The position numbers were made by a program, and so were the translations under genes. A stretch of 64,000 bases of DNA from contig NC_030386.2 in assembly GCF_001625215.2 (NCBI RefSeq), positions 40,456,796-40,520,795 on the forward strand, in the 5' to 3' direction. The notes below the pieces were generated by a model, which had not been told where the DNA came from, searched no databases, and worked only from the letters and a program-made list of their open reading frames with translations. This document shows, one piece after another, positions 13,085 to 26,496 of the stretch; position 1 is the first letter of the stretch; every line of letters starts with the position of its first letter. This DNA is from Daucus carota subsp. sativus. Its lineage: Eukaryota; Streptophyta; Magnoliopsida; Apiales; Apiaceae.

Positions 13085-13549
13085 GAGGGGTTTATTGGAT
13101 TGAGATTTTAAAGCATTTTTTTTGCATTCATGAAATCCGAGAGTATTCGATTAAGATTGTTTGAAATCTATCAAAATCTTGAGGTATTCAATTGGGATTT
13201 CAAATTATGCTACAAAATCTGGTGGTATTCAATTGAGATTTTAAATTATGCAATAAAATGCGATAGTATTCAATTTGGATTGTTTAAAATCCATTAAAAT
13301 CTAATGATATTCAAATGCTGATGGATTTTTTTGCATTTTATAAAATGATGGATTTTGTGGCATTTTTCAATGTATTTTAAGTTTTTTGAAATCCCATCAA
13401 AATCAATGGGATTTTGAAGCATTGTGCTTAAATCCTATCAACTCTATGACATTTTATCAAGAATCCGCACGAAATCAAAATCAGACACAATTTATTAAAA
13501 TCCATAAACTAAAAACAATCTATTAAAATCCCAATCGAATACACCCCTC
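13085..13549. mobile_element. Tourist-like (PIF/Harbinger-type) MITE
   Basis: A 465-bp unit has inverted ends GAGGGGTTTATTGGATTGAGATTT and, reverse-complemented at the right, GAGGGGTGTATTCGATTGGGATTT. It is flanked by TAA at 13082-13084 and 13550-13552, the 3-bp duplication typical of PIF/Harbinger elements. Inside, ATTCAATTGGGATTT-like segments recur several times. Non-coding. Confidence 0.75.
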
Positions 13550-13552
13550 TAA

Positions 13553-14240
13553 ATCATATTAAACGGTAAGTCATTATTATCTGCAAAATAAGGATCATAT
13601 TCAAAGACCAGACCGGCAAGTAAATGAGCGGTTAAATCTAAATATAAAGTGTGTATTTATAAAATAGAATTTAGAAAAAGAGTTAGCGATTCTTAAGAAG
13701 ATAAGAAACTTCTTTTCTCCTTTTATTGTAAAAATTATTAAAAAGACTAATAATTAAAAACCGTGGAGGTAAGCTCATAAAAATACATGAAAAATGTTTG
13801 GTGCACATAATTGGGTTAAAAAACATGTACATAATAACATGTGACAGATTTTAATTGGATGACCCTCCTGCATTTACACCAACCATCTCAATTAAAATCC
13901 ACCACATCACTTGCCATATCATTATGTACAAATTTTCTGTATACAATTATGCACCGAGAGAGAGGGGGAATAAGCATATCAATGAAACTTTAACTTTTCA
14001 TATGATAATAACAGTAGAGTCCAATAAAATAATAGTTGAGGTGGGGAGGGCTACGACCCAAACACTAAAAGTGTGTGCAGACAGATACTAGTACTGTATT
14101 ATACATAGCATAGTAGTGTCAGTAACAGTAAGTCACTCCTCTGCTTCTCTGAATCAGTCTTAACATGATTTGATACTATTTTTTTCTTCTTCAGCAACTT
14201 ATAACAACAACATAGTAGTAGCTAGCCACTCCAGGCTTCC
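13553..14240 (+). other. Upstream region and leader of the SPL gene
   Basis: Contains no separate gene. The pyrimidine-rich stretch from about 14120 to the ATG at 14241 looks like 5' UTR. No TATA box was located with confidence. Confidence 0.45.
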
Positions 14241-16757
14241 ATGGCTTCTGCATCTCCCAATGGCTTTGAAATCTATTTTGATGATGTGGGTGATGGGTCT
14301 TCTTCTGCCGGCGGCTCTCCGGCCAAGAAAGGCAGAGGCGGCGGCGGTGCTGGAGCAGGAGCTGCCCAGGTCTCGAGGTGCCAAGTTGAAGGGTGTAATG
14401 TAGATCTGAGTGATGCCAAGAGCTACTATTCCAGGCACAAAGTCTGTGCCAAGCACTCCAAATCACCCAAGGTGCTTGTTTCTGGTCTTCACCAGAGATT
14501 CTGCCAGCAGTGCAGCAGGTCATTCTTCATCTTCTTTATGCCCTTCTTTTTTCTTTTTTTTTTTAAATGTTTAATCTATCTGTCGTACACTTGCTAGGTC
14601 TTTTTATATGTTAAAAAGCCTCGTGCACTCATTTTCTATTTATTGTTTAATGCTTTGTTTAGTGCTTTTTATTTATAAATGCAATCTATCCTCTTTTGGT
14701 TGATAACTGTTACTACTAGATTTGTATTTTGAGGTGGGTTTTCAGTTTAACAAATACTATAAGTTTCTAACTACCATTTAGATCAAGATTACAATATTTT
14801 AATTATATGCCTTTTTAGTGTTGTTTCCACTGATTAACTTTGGGTGGGAAGTATGCGCCACTGTAGATGCTTGTGCACCCATTACAGTTTTGCATCAATA
14901 GGGTATTGAGGTGATTGTATTTATATTGTGCAGGGAGCAACTCCATTCTTGTATTACATGAATTAGTCGATTTCTGCCTTTACTCTCAAGCTAGAGATTT
15001 TTTCATTAAATTGATGTGTTATTCAATTTCGTGTTGGAAACTTTTATTGAATGCTAAGTTGCAATGCCTGTGAGAAATATGCAAATTTTGGTTTAAAAAT
15101 TACACCATTCACAAAAACTACTCTAACGCACTTGCACTGTTTATTACACCAAAAATAATCTTCTGTCTATAACTAGATATATTCAATATGAACTTTTCAA
15201 AAGTTTTTGTTGTTATATAATATGATATAAATGGAACAAATTTGTTTTGTTAAGAAACATATGAGCGTACTTGGTATTTTGAAAACTCTAAAATAGTGTT
15301 AAAATTACATTGAACGAACATTTGACACCGAATTTGGTGTCACACTATTTGTTGGGTTGGATATGCTCTTAAGGTGGGAGCTGGCAAAGTAAAGGGCTTA
15401 TTCATTCTTGTGTTACATTCATAGTTTTACTCTCTTTTGATAGATTTTCTCGTTAAATTATTTGTGTTTCATTTTTAGTATTCGAAGATAGCTATATGTG
15501 GTGTTGTGGATGCCATCAGCTTACATGTCTTTTAATTATATATTCTAGGTTTATAATCTGACTATCTATAATGTAATGGAATTAGTGAGATAATACTATA
15601 TACCACTAAATAAGGATAAGGATAGATGACAACTCTTAACATTTTGTTTGATACCTCATGCTGTCATGCGATAATAGAGGTTCAAATCCTAAAGTGAAGG
15701 TTTTGACTTTTGATGCATTATATGCATCATATTGTTTTGCTTACATTGTCTCAAGTACACATGGTTTCCACTCCCCTTTTTGTTTATTTGATTGTCATCT
15801 CATTTAGATAAACTAGCCGTCATGAGGGAGAATCGAGTTCTTACCAAAGATCCCAGTCCAAGAGATAAAATTAGTGACCTGCTTCTTCTACTTTCTTTCA
15901 TAGGGGATTGCCCATAAATTTTTTGCTTGGGAGCTCTTCTCATTTGTTTGCCATGCCTTGATGTCTTCAAGGAGGAAAAAAACATCTTGTAATAACCCTC
16001 ATCAGTTGGGTGGGAAGTATTAATTAGTTGTAAATAAGAAGACTTTACTTATCCGATAGTATTCTTTCAAGTTTCTGTTGCTGCTACTGGTCTTTGTCTT
16101 CTTTACTATGATTATCTTCACAATCTCAAATGACCCTTCAAAATCGTTGACCATGGTAGAGCACTAGAGCTAACCTTGTTCTGCTATCATTGCTCACTTT
16201 CTTTGGTTACCAATACCTGTTTGAATCCTGCAAACCACCCCATGACACAGTGAAATCCTTCCCCCATTCATTACCTTTTCCTTATCCTCAGAGGAATGCT
16301 TGAATTATTGTGGGTGATTGTAGGACTTTGTAATGTCAGCAGGCATGAAAATTTCAAGTCACAAGTACTCTGATTGTCTCTCCAACGTTGAAGTGCCTTC
16401 TAGAAATCTCTACATTGTTTACACCATATTTTAAAGTGTCTTGGACAAATGACAAATCTGTTTTTCTCGCAAATGTTCCTATACAAAAACGCTGTGCACA
16501 CTTCTGTTGGTCCTGGGAGATTATTGATAGTTTGGGTGTCCAGAACCCTAGGGTTTTTTAGTGCCTTCACTTAGCTAGTGCTTGTCCACTATTAAGCTGG
16601 CAGGGTATGACATGAAGCTCTCAGATTTCTTCTTTGTGGTACACAGAGAGTTGGCTGTATGTGAGATTGAAATTTGGTTCAGTGAAGAATGAAGCTATTC
16701 ACTCAGAAACCTGACTTGCTTGAAATGCGGATATGCAGCTGCAACCATGCAATAGAT

Positions 16758-16789
<32 letters not shown>

Positions 16790-18129
16790 AAGAAGAAAGC
16801 TCTGGAAACATGCTTTGCATTTAAGATTTTCAATGCCTTAATTACTAGTTGATGGATGTTTAATTATTACTTACACGAGAAAATATAGAAATGTTTATAG
16901 TTGGTTGTCGGCTGGGCTTGGTCAACTTGCCTGTAGCAGCACTTTTATTTACTGGAGGTACTAGAATTTGTATAATGTAAGGCATTGCAAGTTGTTCTTT
17001 GTTGGATTTGAATAGCGCATGACTTTGTAGCTCTGCTGATATCACTTGTACCAGGTAATAACATAGGAAGCCTGTGACCTTGTGCTACCAGCTATGTGTA
17101 GTTAGAAAAGATAACACTTCAGTTCCTGGGTGCCAATAAACTCCGGGATTCTAACATCAATAAATTTCTTTCCTGTACCTTACTGTGGTGACTTTGTGCC
17201 ACTTTGATGGTATGATGATTTGCGATGGTCATCATTTCTGCCGGAAATTAACTTATTTTGGGCACTATTTTCCTAGGTTCCATCATTTGCCTGAATTCGA
17301 CCAAGAAAAACGTAGCTGTCGTAGACGTCTGGCTGGCCACAATGAGCGTCGGAGGAAACCACAAGTGACATCCCTGTTGTCTGCACGATATGGAAGTTCA
17401 TCCATCTTTGGTGAGACATTCTTGAATTATTCATGGCAGATTTTCTTGTATTGTTGTTAATTTTTGTCAGATTTTGTTTGTTTTGCTTAAAATCTACTGC
17501 CAACAAAGTTCTTATGTTTGACACTAAACATCACAGGAAATGACACTGGTGGTGGAAGTTTTCTTATGGACTTCTCTGCATATCCAAGGCACGCCGGGAA
17601 GGTTGAATCCGGCAGTCAGGACCCTGGTTCTGGAAATTTTCCACCAATCCCATGGCGAAACAACCCAGAAAACCCTTCTCCTGAGCTTCAACGTTCGAAT
17701 AAGAACATCACCTACCCCGGTCATGCTATTCCACCTGGAGGATGTTTTGATGGAGTCTCTTCAGACTCCAGCTGTGCTCTCTCTCTTCTGTCAAACAATT
17801 CCCGCGGCTCAATAAACCGATCTTTGAGTCTCGGAACAAATTACCAAATGGATACTTATGGTTCACATGTGGTTCAACCAGCAGCGACTCATGGTCTAAA
17901 TATGAGTCAGTTCTCCAGCAACTCTTGGGGTTTCAAGGGCAACGACGAATCTGGAAGCGTTTCCTATGACATGCATCCTGAGCTCGGTCTTGGTCAAATT
18001 CCAAATCCCGGTACCAGTCAGTTCACTGGTGATCTGCAGATGACCCAGCAGAGTGGAAAACAATGCATGGACATTCAGCACCCAATGGGATACGACGACT
18101 CTGTGCAGCATATGCACTGGTCACTGTAG
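14241..18129 (+). CDS. SPL9: SQUAMOSA promoter-binding-like factor, SPL9/SPL15 clade
   Basis: Three coding exons, 14241-14518, 17277-17410 and 17537-18129, join in frame to 334 residues. Family role: an SBP-box transcription factor that binds GTAC cores in the nucleus and promotes the juvenile-to-adult and floral transitions. The SBP domain spans about residues 46-122, with zinc ligands C47, C52, C69, H72 and C88, C91, H95, C107 all present. It ends in the bipartite nuclear signal [13 protein letters not shown]. The first intron (2,758 bp) interrupts the domain after the CQQCSR motif, its usual place. The third exon carries the miR156 site coding for ALSLLSN. The protein ends in HWSL, close to the NWSL end of Arabidopsis SPL9, which places it in the SPL9/15 group. 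The ATG sits in a good context with an alanine codon next. Length is slightly below Arabidopsis SPL9. The gene appears fully functional and miR156-regulated. Confidence 0.93.
16760..16798. repeat. AAG microsatellite in SPL intron 1
   Basis: About 13 uninterrupted AAG units within the large intron of the SPL gene. It is non-coding and probably length-variable. Confidence 0.9.
17774..17793 (+). promoter_or_regulatory. miR156 target site in SPL exon 3
   Basis: The 20 bases GTGCTCTCTCTCTTCTGTCA match the conserved miR156/157 complementary site of plant SPL mRNAs. It lies in the coding region about 100 codons past the SBP domain, as in SPL9/15. It pairs with the mature miR156 sequence apart from the single mismatch normal in SPL genes. 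This predicts cleavage or translational repression of the transcript in young shoots. Confidence 0.93.
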
Positions 18130-19049
18130 AGTACACCCATCATCTCATCTGGTTATGGCTCCTCATCTATATATGTTGTGTTTGTTAAACTATGAACTGC
18201 AAGCAACTGTTCCTTTATCTTGTTTCATGAACAATGAACCCGAATTATCTGCGTTCATTCTATGTTGTTTAACTGAAATGGATAAGCTGTATTAATGTGA
18301 AGTATGCAGTGGTCACTACTTGTTTCTGAGGAGCACATTGTCAGAATTAAGTTGTTTCCACAGATTATTAATCATCAATCTCATGAGGAGTCGAGTTTAG
18401 ATTGCATAATTATAATCTTTATATTTTTGCAAATTGTTTTTCATTTCAACTCTCGATAAAAGTCAGGGATGATCGGGAGTGTTACTCTCGTCCCGATCCC
18501 CGAACCCGTCCCAAATCTTGAACGAGATTTCCTTCTTCCTCAATCCTTGTCCTGAATGAAAACGGGGAATCTCGCCAATATTTAGAAATTTTACTTTTTA
18601 ATATAAACAAAGGGTTAAATATCAAAATATCGCTGAAGTGAAGATCATGTATTATTTTATTCACCGATTTTAACGGGCTATCACTTAAATCATTAGAGTC
18701 ATAATAAACATTTTACCAATAATGTGTAAAACTCTCTAAATAGTATTTTTAGTGCTTGAACTCATATTTAGAGGCACTTGTTTTATATATATTATGACTT
18801 TAATGATTCACTTGTTAATTAATTTTAACATTATTATAAAAATGATATCTATTTTTAATAATTTATTTAGCATAATATATTATTATTTTTATATATATAG
18901 TCAGGGTTAGAGATCGGGACGGGAGACACTAATCCCCGATCCTCGAAATTTTTATAATTTTTTGTTTTCCTCTGTTTAAACGGAACCGAGATTAAACTGG
19001 GGTCCAACAGGGCTGGACGAGGCGAAAGCCCATCTTAAATAAAAGTATA
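18130..19049. other. SPL 3' UTR, then a transposon-like remnant
   Basis: The SPL 3' UTR probably runs to about 18300-18400. From about 18463 to 19020 the two ends are rich in GGGATCGGGA / TCCCGATCCC-type blocks in opposite orientation around an AT-rich middle, resembling a degraded hAT-type MITE. Neither clean termini nor a target duplication could be fixed. Confidence 0.4.
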
Positions 19050-19297
19050 CTCCCTCGATCCCATTTAATTCTATATGTTTTTTTTTACTGTTCGACACGC
19101 ATTTCAATGCTCTTATAAAATATAGTTTCGTAACTTATTTTTGAGATTTTTTTTATGAATAAAAATTTAACATCCAAACTTTAATTCAGAAAAAGAAAAT
19201 TTTAAAAATAAATTGGACAACCACACTTTTTAGGAGTATTAAAGTCCGTACCGCGTCCCCGTCCCCCAATATATACTATTCTGGGAGACGGAGGGAG
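19050..19297. mobile_element. Stowaway-type MITE
   Basis: About 248 bp bounded by CTCCCTCGATCCC on the left and GGGAGACGGAGGGAG on the right, with TA on both outer sides. The interior differs from the 9797 and 36143 copies, so it is a different family of the same superfamily. It lies about 0.9 kb upstream of the SRF start codon. Confidence 0.8.
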
Positions 19298-19688
19298 TAT
19301 CATATTGTAGCCAATGACGTCTCGGTTCTCTTGCTCCTTTAATCTCAATCTTGTGGAAAAAAGGAGTATTCGAGCATTTTTGATTATATAAAAAATATCA
19401 TATCGTAAATATTAGTTGATCATTTATAATATATCTTATACAAATTAATTTCCAGTGCTAGCCGATTGATTTAATTTTTTTTTGACTTAAAAAAATAGTT
19501 TAATAAAAAGTCATATAAATTTTCTTGCCTTTTTTACACTACTTTAACTTTGGAAGAGAAGTGATTCCAATTCCACAGTCCGCGTCGGACGGGGGTGCAG
19601 ATTCTTTCCACGCTCACACGCTTTGCAACTACATAACCGTTTACGCCTACGTGGCAAATAAGACAAACACTCACCCCGTTCATTCTCC

Positions 19689-19692
<4 letters not shown>

Positions 19693-19748
<56 letters not shown>

Positions 19749-19771
19749 TCAATCCCTCTCTCTCTCTCTCT
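19693..19771. repeat. CT microsatellite upstream of the SRF gene
   Basis: An almost pure CT run interrupted near 19744-19753. It lies about 400 bases before the SRF start codon, in the probable promoter or 5' UTR. Pyrimidine repeats here are common in plant leaders and may be transcribed. Confidence 0.9.
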
Positions 19772-20160
19772 GAAAACCCCTAGGGCCTAGCTAGTTGTCG
19801 CACCTTCAGATGTTTCTTGACCAACACACTCTGCCTGTACGTACACATTCTTGTATATCTCTTTGTTTCTATCTTGTTTGTACTACTATATGCATATGTA
19901 TCTCTAGTTAACAAGTTTCTCTGATTTTATACTGTATTTGCTTCCTTTTTCTTCAAGATTGACGCCTCCTCTGTATTAATCCTTTTCTTGCTTTCTACTT
20001 TTACTATCCTCTACTACTTGTACTCTTTTACGGTTTATACATTGTCATTGCATTGATTCTTTTCTCTGTTTTCACTTTGCCTGATTTCGCTACAGCCGAG
20101 ACTGCGTCATCGCATGATATAGTTTAAGCACTTGATTGATCGATCCTGTTGCGAAAAAAT

Positions 20161-23100
20161 ATGTCTGCCAGGAGTTTGTTGCTGTATTTTACTCTTCTCG
20201 TCTTCTTTGCCCTAGGTTTGCAAGCTTCGGCTGAGACTGATGTTCTCGATTGTACGTTTTTTTATGTTTCTTTACGTTTTACAATGAATCTCTCTTTGAT
20301 ATTATATGCTATGCTGTCTTGGTTGATTAATAATGATTATGGGGATTTCGGTGGAAGTAAACGTGGTGGTTCTGAATGTTACGCCAAATTGTTGTCGTTT
20401 TATGTTTGGTGATACTCATTTTACGAGCGTAGTTCTTAATTCACTTTGTTGAGATTGTGGGTAAATGAATACTCTTTTGTTGATCATAGTTATCATATGA
20501 TAAGTAGGCCAAAATTGCAATGATTAATTAGGATTAATGATGAATAACGATTGTTAAAGGAATTTAGAATAGGCTAATTCAATTTTACACTGATTTTTAT
20601 ATTACGAGTAATCATGAAATCTGTATCATGTCTGATTTCATCGTTTTGAAAGTGAACATTAAAATTTGGCTTGATAATACATCAATGTTCATGTTCTTGA
20701 TCTAGTACGGATTGCCCAAATTTGAGGTTAGGGGTGGTTATACGGTGTCAAGTAGATAAAAACTTCATTTGTCATTGCATTCTGCAGTTTTGGGTTTAGA
20801 AGTGCTAGACCAAAAGATTACCAGCATTCAGTAAGACTTAATGGTTTTCTGGCTTAATTTATGTAGCCAAAGCTCTTCAAGACCTGTACAGAACCCTGAA
20901 TATTCCGTCACAGCTCAAGGGATGGAAGACAGATGGTGGGGATCCATGTGCAGAATCATGGACAGGAGTTACCTGCAATGGCTCATCAGTTATTCACCTG
21001 TAATGACACACATCCTCATTTATGTTCTGCTCTGTTAACTTTAATAAATCATAAAGAAATTACTTATTATCACTGACGTGCAGTATAATTCCTGGGCTTC
21101 AGCTTGGTGGTAACCTAGGGTTCCAACTCTCCGATCTCCGTAACTTGAAGCAGCTGTAAGTTGTTCTGGAAAACATAACTTGAATAAAATTGAAGCGCTG
21201 ATATTGAAGACATAGTTTTTCCGGTTTATATGATATTTGTATCAGGGATATCAGCTCAAATTACATTCAGGGTGAAATTCCGTACAACTTACCTGCTAAT
21301 GTCACACATTTGTAAGACATCTCCTTAATGATCATGTTATGCATTTACATTCCTTCAGCATTATAAGTTTCCTCTCCTACTATATTTCAGAAACTTGGCC
21401 GACAACAATTTCAGCCAGAACATGCCGTACTCCTTGACAAACATGAAGCATCTTCGGCATCTGTAAGTTTATTGTCTGAAAATGGCTTAAATTGGCTCAC
21501 TCGGATAGAATATGGTAAACTCAAGCTTATATTTTTCGACAGGAACCTAAGCCACAACTCATTATCTGGACCAGTTGGAAACGTTTTCACAGGACTCACA
21601 AACCTCAAAGAAATGTAGGATTTCTTCACCCTCTTATAATTTTCATTCGAAAAGTACTCCTAATATACTAGTCTAAATATGCAACATATAGTTTGCATGA
21701 CAATTTAATGGCAGCTCAGTTGCTGCCGAACTACTCCCACCTGTAGAAGAATTGTATATATAAATGACATAAAATACATATGTATACCAAGTACTTCTAT
21801 TGCTTCTTCAAAAATTGGAAATATTTCCAGTCCTTATTATCTACTGGTGATTATTCTTATTTTAATATACCAGATAGACGAATGTAGTTTGAATCATTGA
21901 TCCTTATGTTAATTATGGAATATGTGTAAAGGGCTATAGAACGATCAAAAATCTTTTTATATTTACTTAACTATTTATATAAAAAAAAGATAAAGCCATA
22001 TGGATCCCAAGATTTTGTACAAGGGGAATATAAGAACTATGTATATTGTAGGCTGTAACTGTAGTGGAAAGTGAAAACATTGCTGTCTTTGCTGGAACAT
22101 CATAATGACATGTATTCAAATTATATTGTTGGTGATCATTTTATAATTTTCAATCTCATGTCACAGGGATTTGTCATACAATAATTTCACCGGAGATCTA
22201 CCCAGTTCATTTGGAGATTTGAAAAATCTAACAAGACTGTGAGTTGTCCTCATTTTAATCAATTCATATTACAAATTATAATGGCAGTCTTTTACTGTTT
22301 TAGAGGTTTACAAATTGCTGTGGCTGGTCTGCAGGTTCTTAGAAAGCAATGGATTTACTGGATCTGTTATCTTTCTGTCTAACCTCCCGCTCTCGGATCT
22401 GTATGCTTTATCTACGAAAGTTTTCACACCTATTATTGAATTAGTTTCATAATTCTGTTCTGTGAACTCACCATATATGTCACCAGGGATATCCAAGATA
22501 ACCACTTTAGCGGTGTCATTCCAGAGACGTTTGAAAACATTGAGAACCTATGGTAAGAAGCAGGATCCCTAGTTTTTTTTTTATTTCTTTTACAAGTGTA
22601 CTTGTCAATGATTTGTATGTTTCATCGAATTTATAGGATTGGGGGAAACAGATTCCACAGAGGAGAAAATTATCCACCCTGGTTTTTTCCCTTGGACACC
22701 ACACCCAATATCACTAGTCCACCATCTACAGAGTCGAGTGCTGTTGAGAGTCATCCATCTCATCATGAACACAAGCACAAAAAGAAAGGATTCGGTCCTG
22801 GTGGAATAGCTTCTATAGTTTGTGGAGTTACTCTTTTGGCAGCATGTGCAGCTTTTTTTGCTGTGGCCCGCATTCAGCAAAGGGGAAGAAGCCTGAGACG
22901 CCTGGAGAGCAGTCCTGGCTCGTGGCAGTCTCTTCCAGTCAGTACAGCCAGAGGTGAAATTGATATTTCTTCTTCATGTCGTTTTTCGTGTTTTAAAGGG
23001 CTCCAGCAGCATATTACTAATCTGAGTAATTATTTATGCTGTTTTAAGAGTTCTCTTCCACTGCTCCAGAGGAAAGCTCAGAACTATCAGCTATTAGTTC

Positions 23101-25260
23101 TCCACCTCTGATTGATCTAAAGTACCTACCACCTCTGCGAGCCAGAACTGTAAGAACATCTCGAAGAAGTTTCTCTAGGAAGAGCAGAGTCCCAGTAGGT
23201 ACAAAGATCTATAGTGTGGCTGAGCTGCAAGCAGCAACTGACTCCTTCAGTGAAGCTAACCTTCTTGGAGAAGGATCTTTGGGTTCTGTATACAAAGCAG
23301 AGTTTCCCGGTGGACAAGTACTTATTTCTAAACTAAACCTTTTATGTTACTAAAAATTATATTCTCTAACAAATTACAGAAGTTGTTTAACTTTCCATCT
23401 TCTGCAAGATTTTTGCTGTGAAGAATATCAATACAGTAGCACTGGCCCTGCATGAGGAAGAAAAATTTCTTGATGTGATATGGAATGTAGCCCGTTTAAG
23501 GCACCCAAACATTGTAAAACTTGTCGGCTACTGTGTAGAGCATAAACAACATATTCTTGTATATGAGCATGTCAGAAATTTGTCTTTGGATGATGCTTTG
23601 CATTGTGACTCCTACATGCCTCTGTCTTGGGGCCTTCGTCTTCGAGTTGCTCTTGGAGTAGCTCGTGCTTTGAAGTAAGTAATCTTTCATCTTGATTAAA
23701 CTAGTTAAATGTCTAAGTGTCCAAATTGATATTTTGAAAAAGGAATGCACTGAGAATGCTGCAAATGAAGGAAATCATAATTTATGACTATCTCTATATG
23801 CTCATACTGTTTTCTCTCTGATTAAATGACAAACTTCCTGTTTCAGTTCTTGATTTCCTCATTTTTATATCATGTTTCCAGCTATTTGCATTCGACATGC
23901 ATGCCTCCAATTGCCCACAGCAACTTAAAGGCTGCTAATATTTTACTTGATGAGGATCTTATGCCCCATATCTGTGATACTGGACTAGCTGTTTTAAAGC
24001 CCCTAACAAGCAACAAGATCAAAATTAAGGTATGCTACTTGAATATCATCTTTTTTTTGCAGTTATAAAGAATTTTATATTTTGGCTGATAAATTATTTC
24101 AAAAAACATTCTAATTTTGAAGGGCAAAATAAACAGATAAGTGCATGCATGATACCAGTTTAATTTCCTCGTCCTACTTTCAGAAACTCCAGTCAATTGG
24201 AAGCATGTGAATAGGCAGTGACAATATAGGAACATAGTTATGCTAGCTAATAGTGTTTCAAATTAGTAAACAATATCTGACGCTATTGCTTGGTAATGAA
24301 TCAGGCTTCCGAGATGGCTATTGGTGATACTGGTTACATTGCACCAGAACACATCCAATCTGGCATTGGTAACATGAAGGGCGACGTATACGCTTTTGGA
24401 GTATTGCTTCTAGAGCTTTTCACTGGAAGGAGGCCCTTCGACAGGTTCAGACACATTCTAATTCTTTGTGAACCCTTGTCCTTCGTTTTTGTCATGTATC
24501 CTCGTAATGTTTTTGTATTCAAGCAGTTCAAAACCAAGAGGAGAGCAATCACTGGTGAGCTGGGCTTCATCGCAGCTGCATGACAATGAATCTTTGGAAG
24601 AGATGGTTGACCCGGCCATTAGAAGGACTATTCCAGCTAAGGCACTGTCTCGTTTTGCTGACATCATCTCGCTTTGCATTCAGGTATCTCTACATTTAAT
24701 ACAATTAAACCTTCAGTGGAAAGTATAATCTAGGTTCATCTTCAAGTGAAGCCATAATTCTAGCGTATAAATAAAATATCTTGTCCAAAAACTTTCTTAT
24801 TCCTTGATATTTTTCACTGGCTCATGCACGCTATTGCCTGTATCAAAAGTTTAGTTCTTCCTTTTGTATGTAGAAACATTTTTGAAGGGGGCTGTAGTGA
24901 TTATAAGAAAAAAGATAAAACACAAAAGCATAAAATTACCAAAGTTGATTTAATTTCTTTATATTCCTGACATATACTTTTGAGCGCACATCTTGAATCT
25001 GTGTTTTAAAAAGATTAGGTTTTCATATATGTCTGTGCTAGCTAATATGAGTGGAATAAATGAATTAGGCTCAGAAGGAGTTCCGCCCCCCAATGACCGA
25101 GATTCAGGAAGGTCTGATGTGCATACTACAAGAGCATCGCGTAGTAAGAGGCCATACTGCAGCAGCTGATGGCACTGAAGCTGATCCTCTGGACAGGTCA
25201 TTCCGCTCAAGCAACTCGCGCTTCTTTGCCTCCCCAACACTGAGCTATCTGTCAATCTGA
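20161..25260 (+). CDS. SRF2: STRUBBELIG-receptor-family LRR receptor with a pseudokinase domain
   Basis: Sixteen exons join in frame to 732 residues: 20161-20251, 20867-20999, 21084-21155, 21246-21311, 21391-21462, 21543-21614, 22167-22238, 22335-22400, 22487-22552, 22637-22953, 23049-23317, 23409-23674, 23882-24029, 24305-24444, 24527-24683, 25069-25260. Order: signal peptide (about 1-24), SUB-type N-terminal domain with [14 protein letters not shown], six or so leucine-rich repeats each on a 66- or 72-bp exon, the SRF motif [12 protein letters not shown], proline/histidine-rich linker, membrane segment (about 292-314), kinase-like domain (about 410-690). The kinase keeps GEGSLGSVY and K437. 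The catalytic HRD is HSN (residues 533-535), so the catalytic Asp is missing, and DFG is DTG (553-555). SRF kinases are typically atypical, so it probably signals without phosphotransfer. ATG 20161 is chosen because the in-frame TTG upstream is not a plant start. SRF2 is favoured by neighbours; SRF4/5 are alternatives. Confidence 0.88.
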
Positions 25261-26496
25261 ACAAAGTCTGCAACCTCGTTGGTGGCCCAATTTTGTAATA
25301 GCTAGTCGTCGATCATTACTAGAAGAAAACTCTGCTTAATCATACATACAACACAAACATCTTGTACAGCAGCTCTAGAGCTCATGTTGTTGAAAGTGTA
25401 GAATGTTTCAGATGGTCTGTCATGGACTCGTAAAAAAGGTTGTATAAAAAACTCATTGCTCATGCAATACCAAACCTAAATATGCCTCCACAATTATAAT
25501 TGCAACCTGGATGAATGAATAAAATTTTTGCACTCTCTTGTCGTGTGGATAAATAGATATAATCACTATCCGTCTGTTTTTATTTGTAACTGTAGAGAGA
25601 AGCACGTGGGAGGGTCTCACCAAAGTGGTGTCGCACGTGTTGACCCGGTTTCCCCGTTGGAGCCAAAGACAAGGGTCCGGTTCTGGATGTAATACACAAG
25701 GTTCCGGTTGTAATGGTGCGGCGGGTGTATTCTAAATTATAATACAGATTTTCATCATTATATATCTCTCCCTCTCTCTCTCTGGAATCCTCGCATACGC
25801 CCGTCATTTTCAGTCTTTTTCCCTCTCTCTCTTAGATCCTAAAAAGCAAAAAGCACAACTACATTTGTTACAATCCCTTTCTTCTTCATCCTTATCACCT
25901 CCCCCTTCAATCATCCTCTACTTTTCTCTCTGGTATGTTCATCTTTACTCTATTTCTCTCTCTTTAAGTGAATTTATGTCAAATACTCTCGTTCTGTGTA
26001 TGAATCTTACTGCATTATATAAGCCTTTTCATTTCATTCACAAATTTAGGGTTTCTAGCATTGCATACTGAGTATTTATTAATTAATTAGCTTTACTTCC
26101 TCCTCCTCTGTTTAAAATGCACTGTACTGTCTTCTTGTGCTTGTGTCTTTAAATTCAGGGATAAAAGTGGAACTGACATTTTCACCATTCTTGCTTTACA
26201 CATACACTGTAGTTTGTTGATTCAAGCAATATACTGTGCTCAGTGTCCCTCAGATCTGAAGGTTTTTTATTTACTACACCAACACCCTCTTTTTCTTAAA
26301 TTTTATTTCTGTACTTCATTTCCCCCCTAAATTATTGTACATTTCTTTATGCTAGGTAGCTGGTTTTGATAAAGTTTGGTTTTTTTCTTGACCAGTTTGG
26401 ATTTGTAAGGAACCTGCTGGTGGAACTACTGTTTTGATTTACTTTTCAATCTCTGCAATTTGTGTTTTAGAATTGTTGAAATAATCAAACAGAGAG
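25261..26496 (+). other. SRF 3' UTR, spacer and leader of the first FTIP3/4-like gene
   Basis: The SRF 3' UTR follows TGA 25258-25260. The next gene's leader is probably the CT-rich tract around 25760-25933. A leader intron is likely from the GTATGT donor at about 25935 to the TTTTAG acceptor at about 26470, about 27 bases before the ATG. No separate coding gene lies here. Confidence 0.55.

Noticed and set aside
19525-19773. 82-codon frame ending in serine-leucine repeats
   Set aside because: The serine-leucine tail is the CT microsatellite, and the frame lies in promoter or leader sequence.
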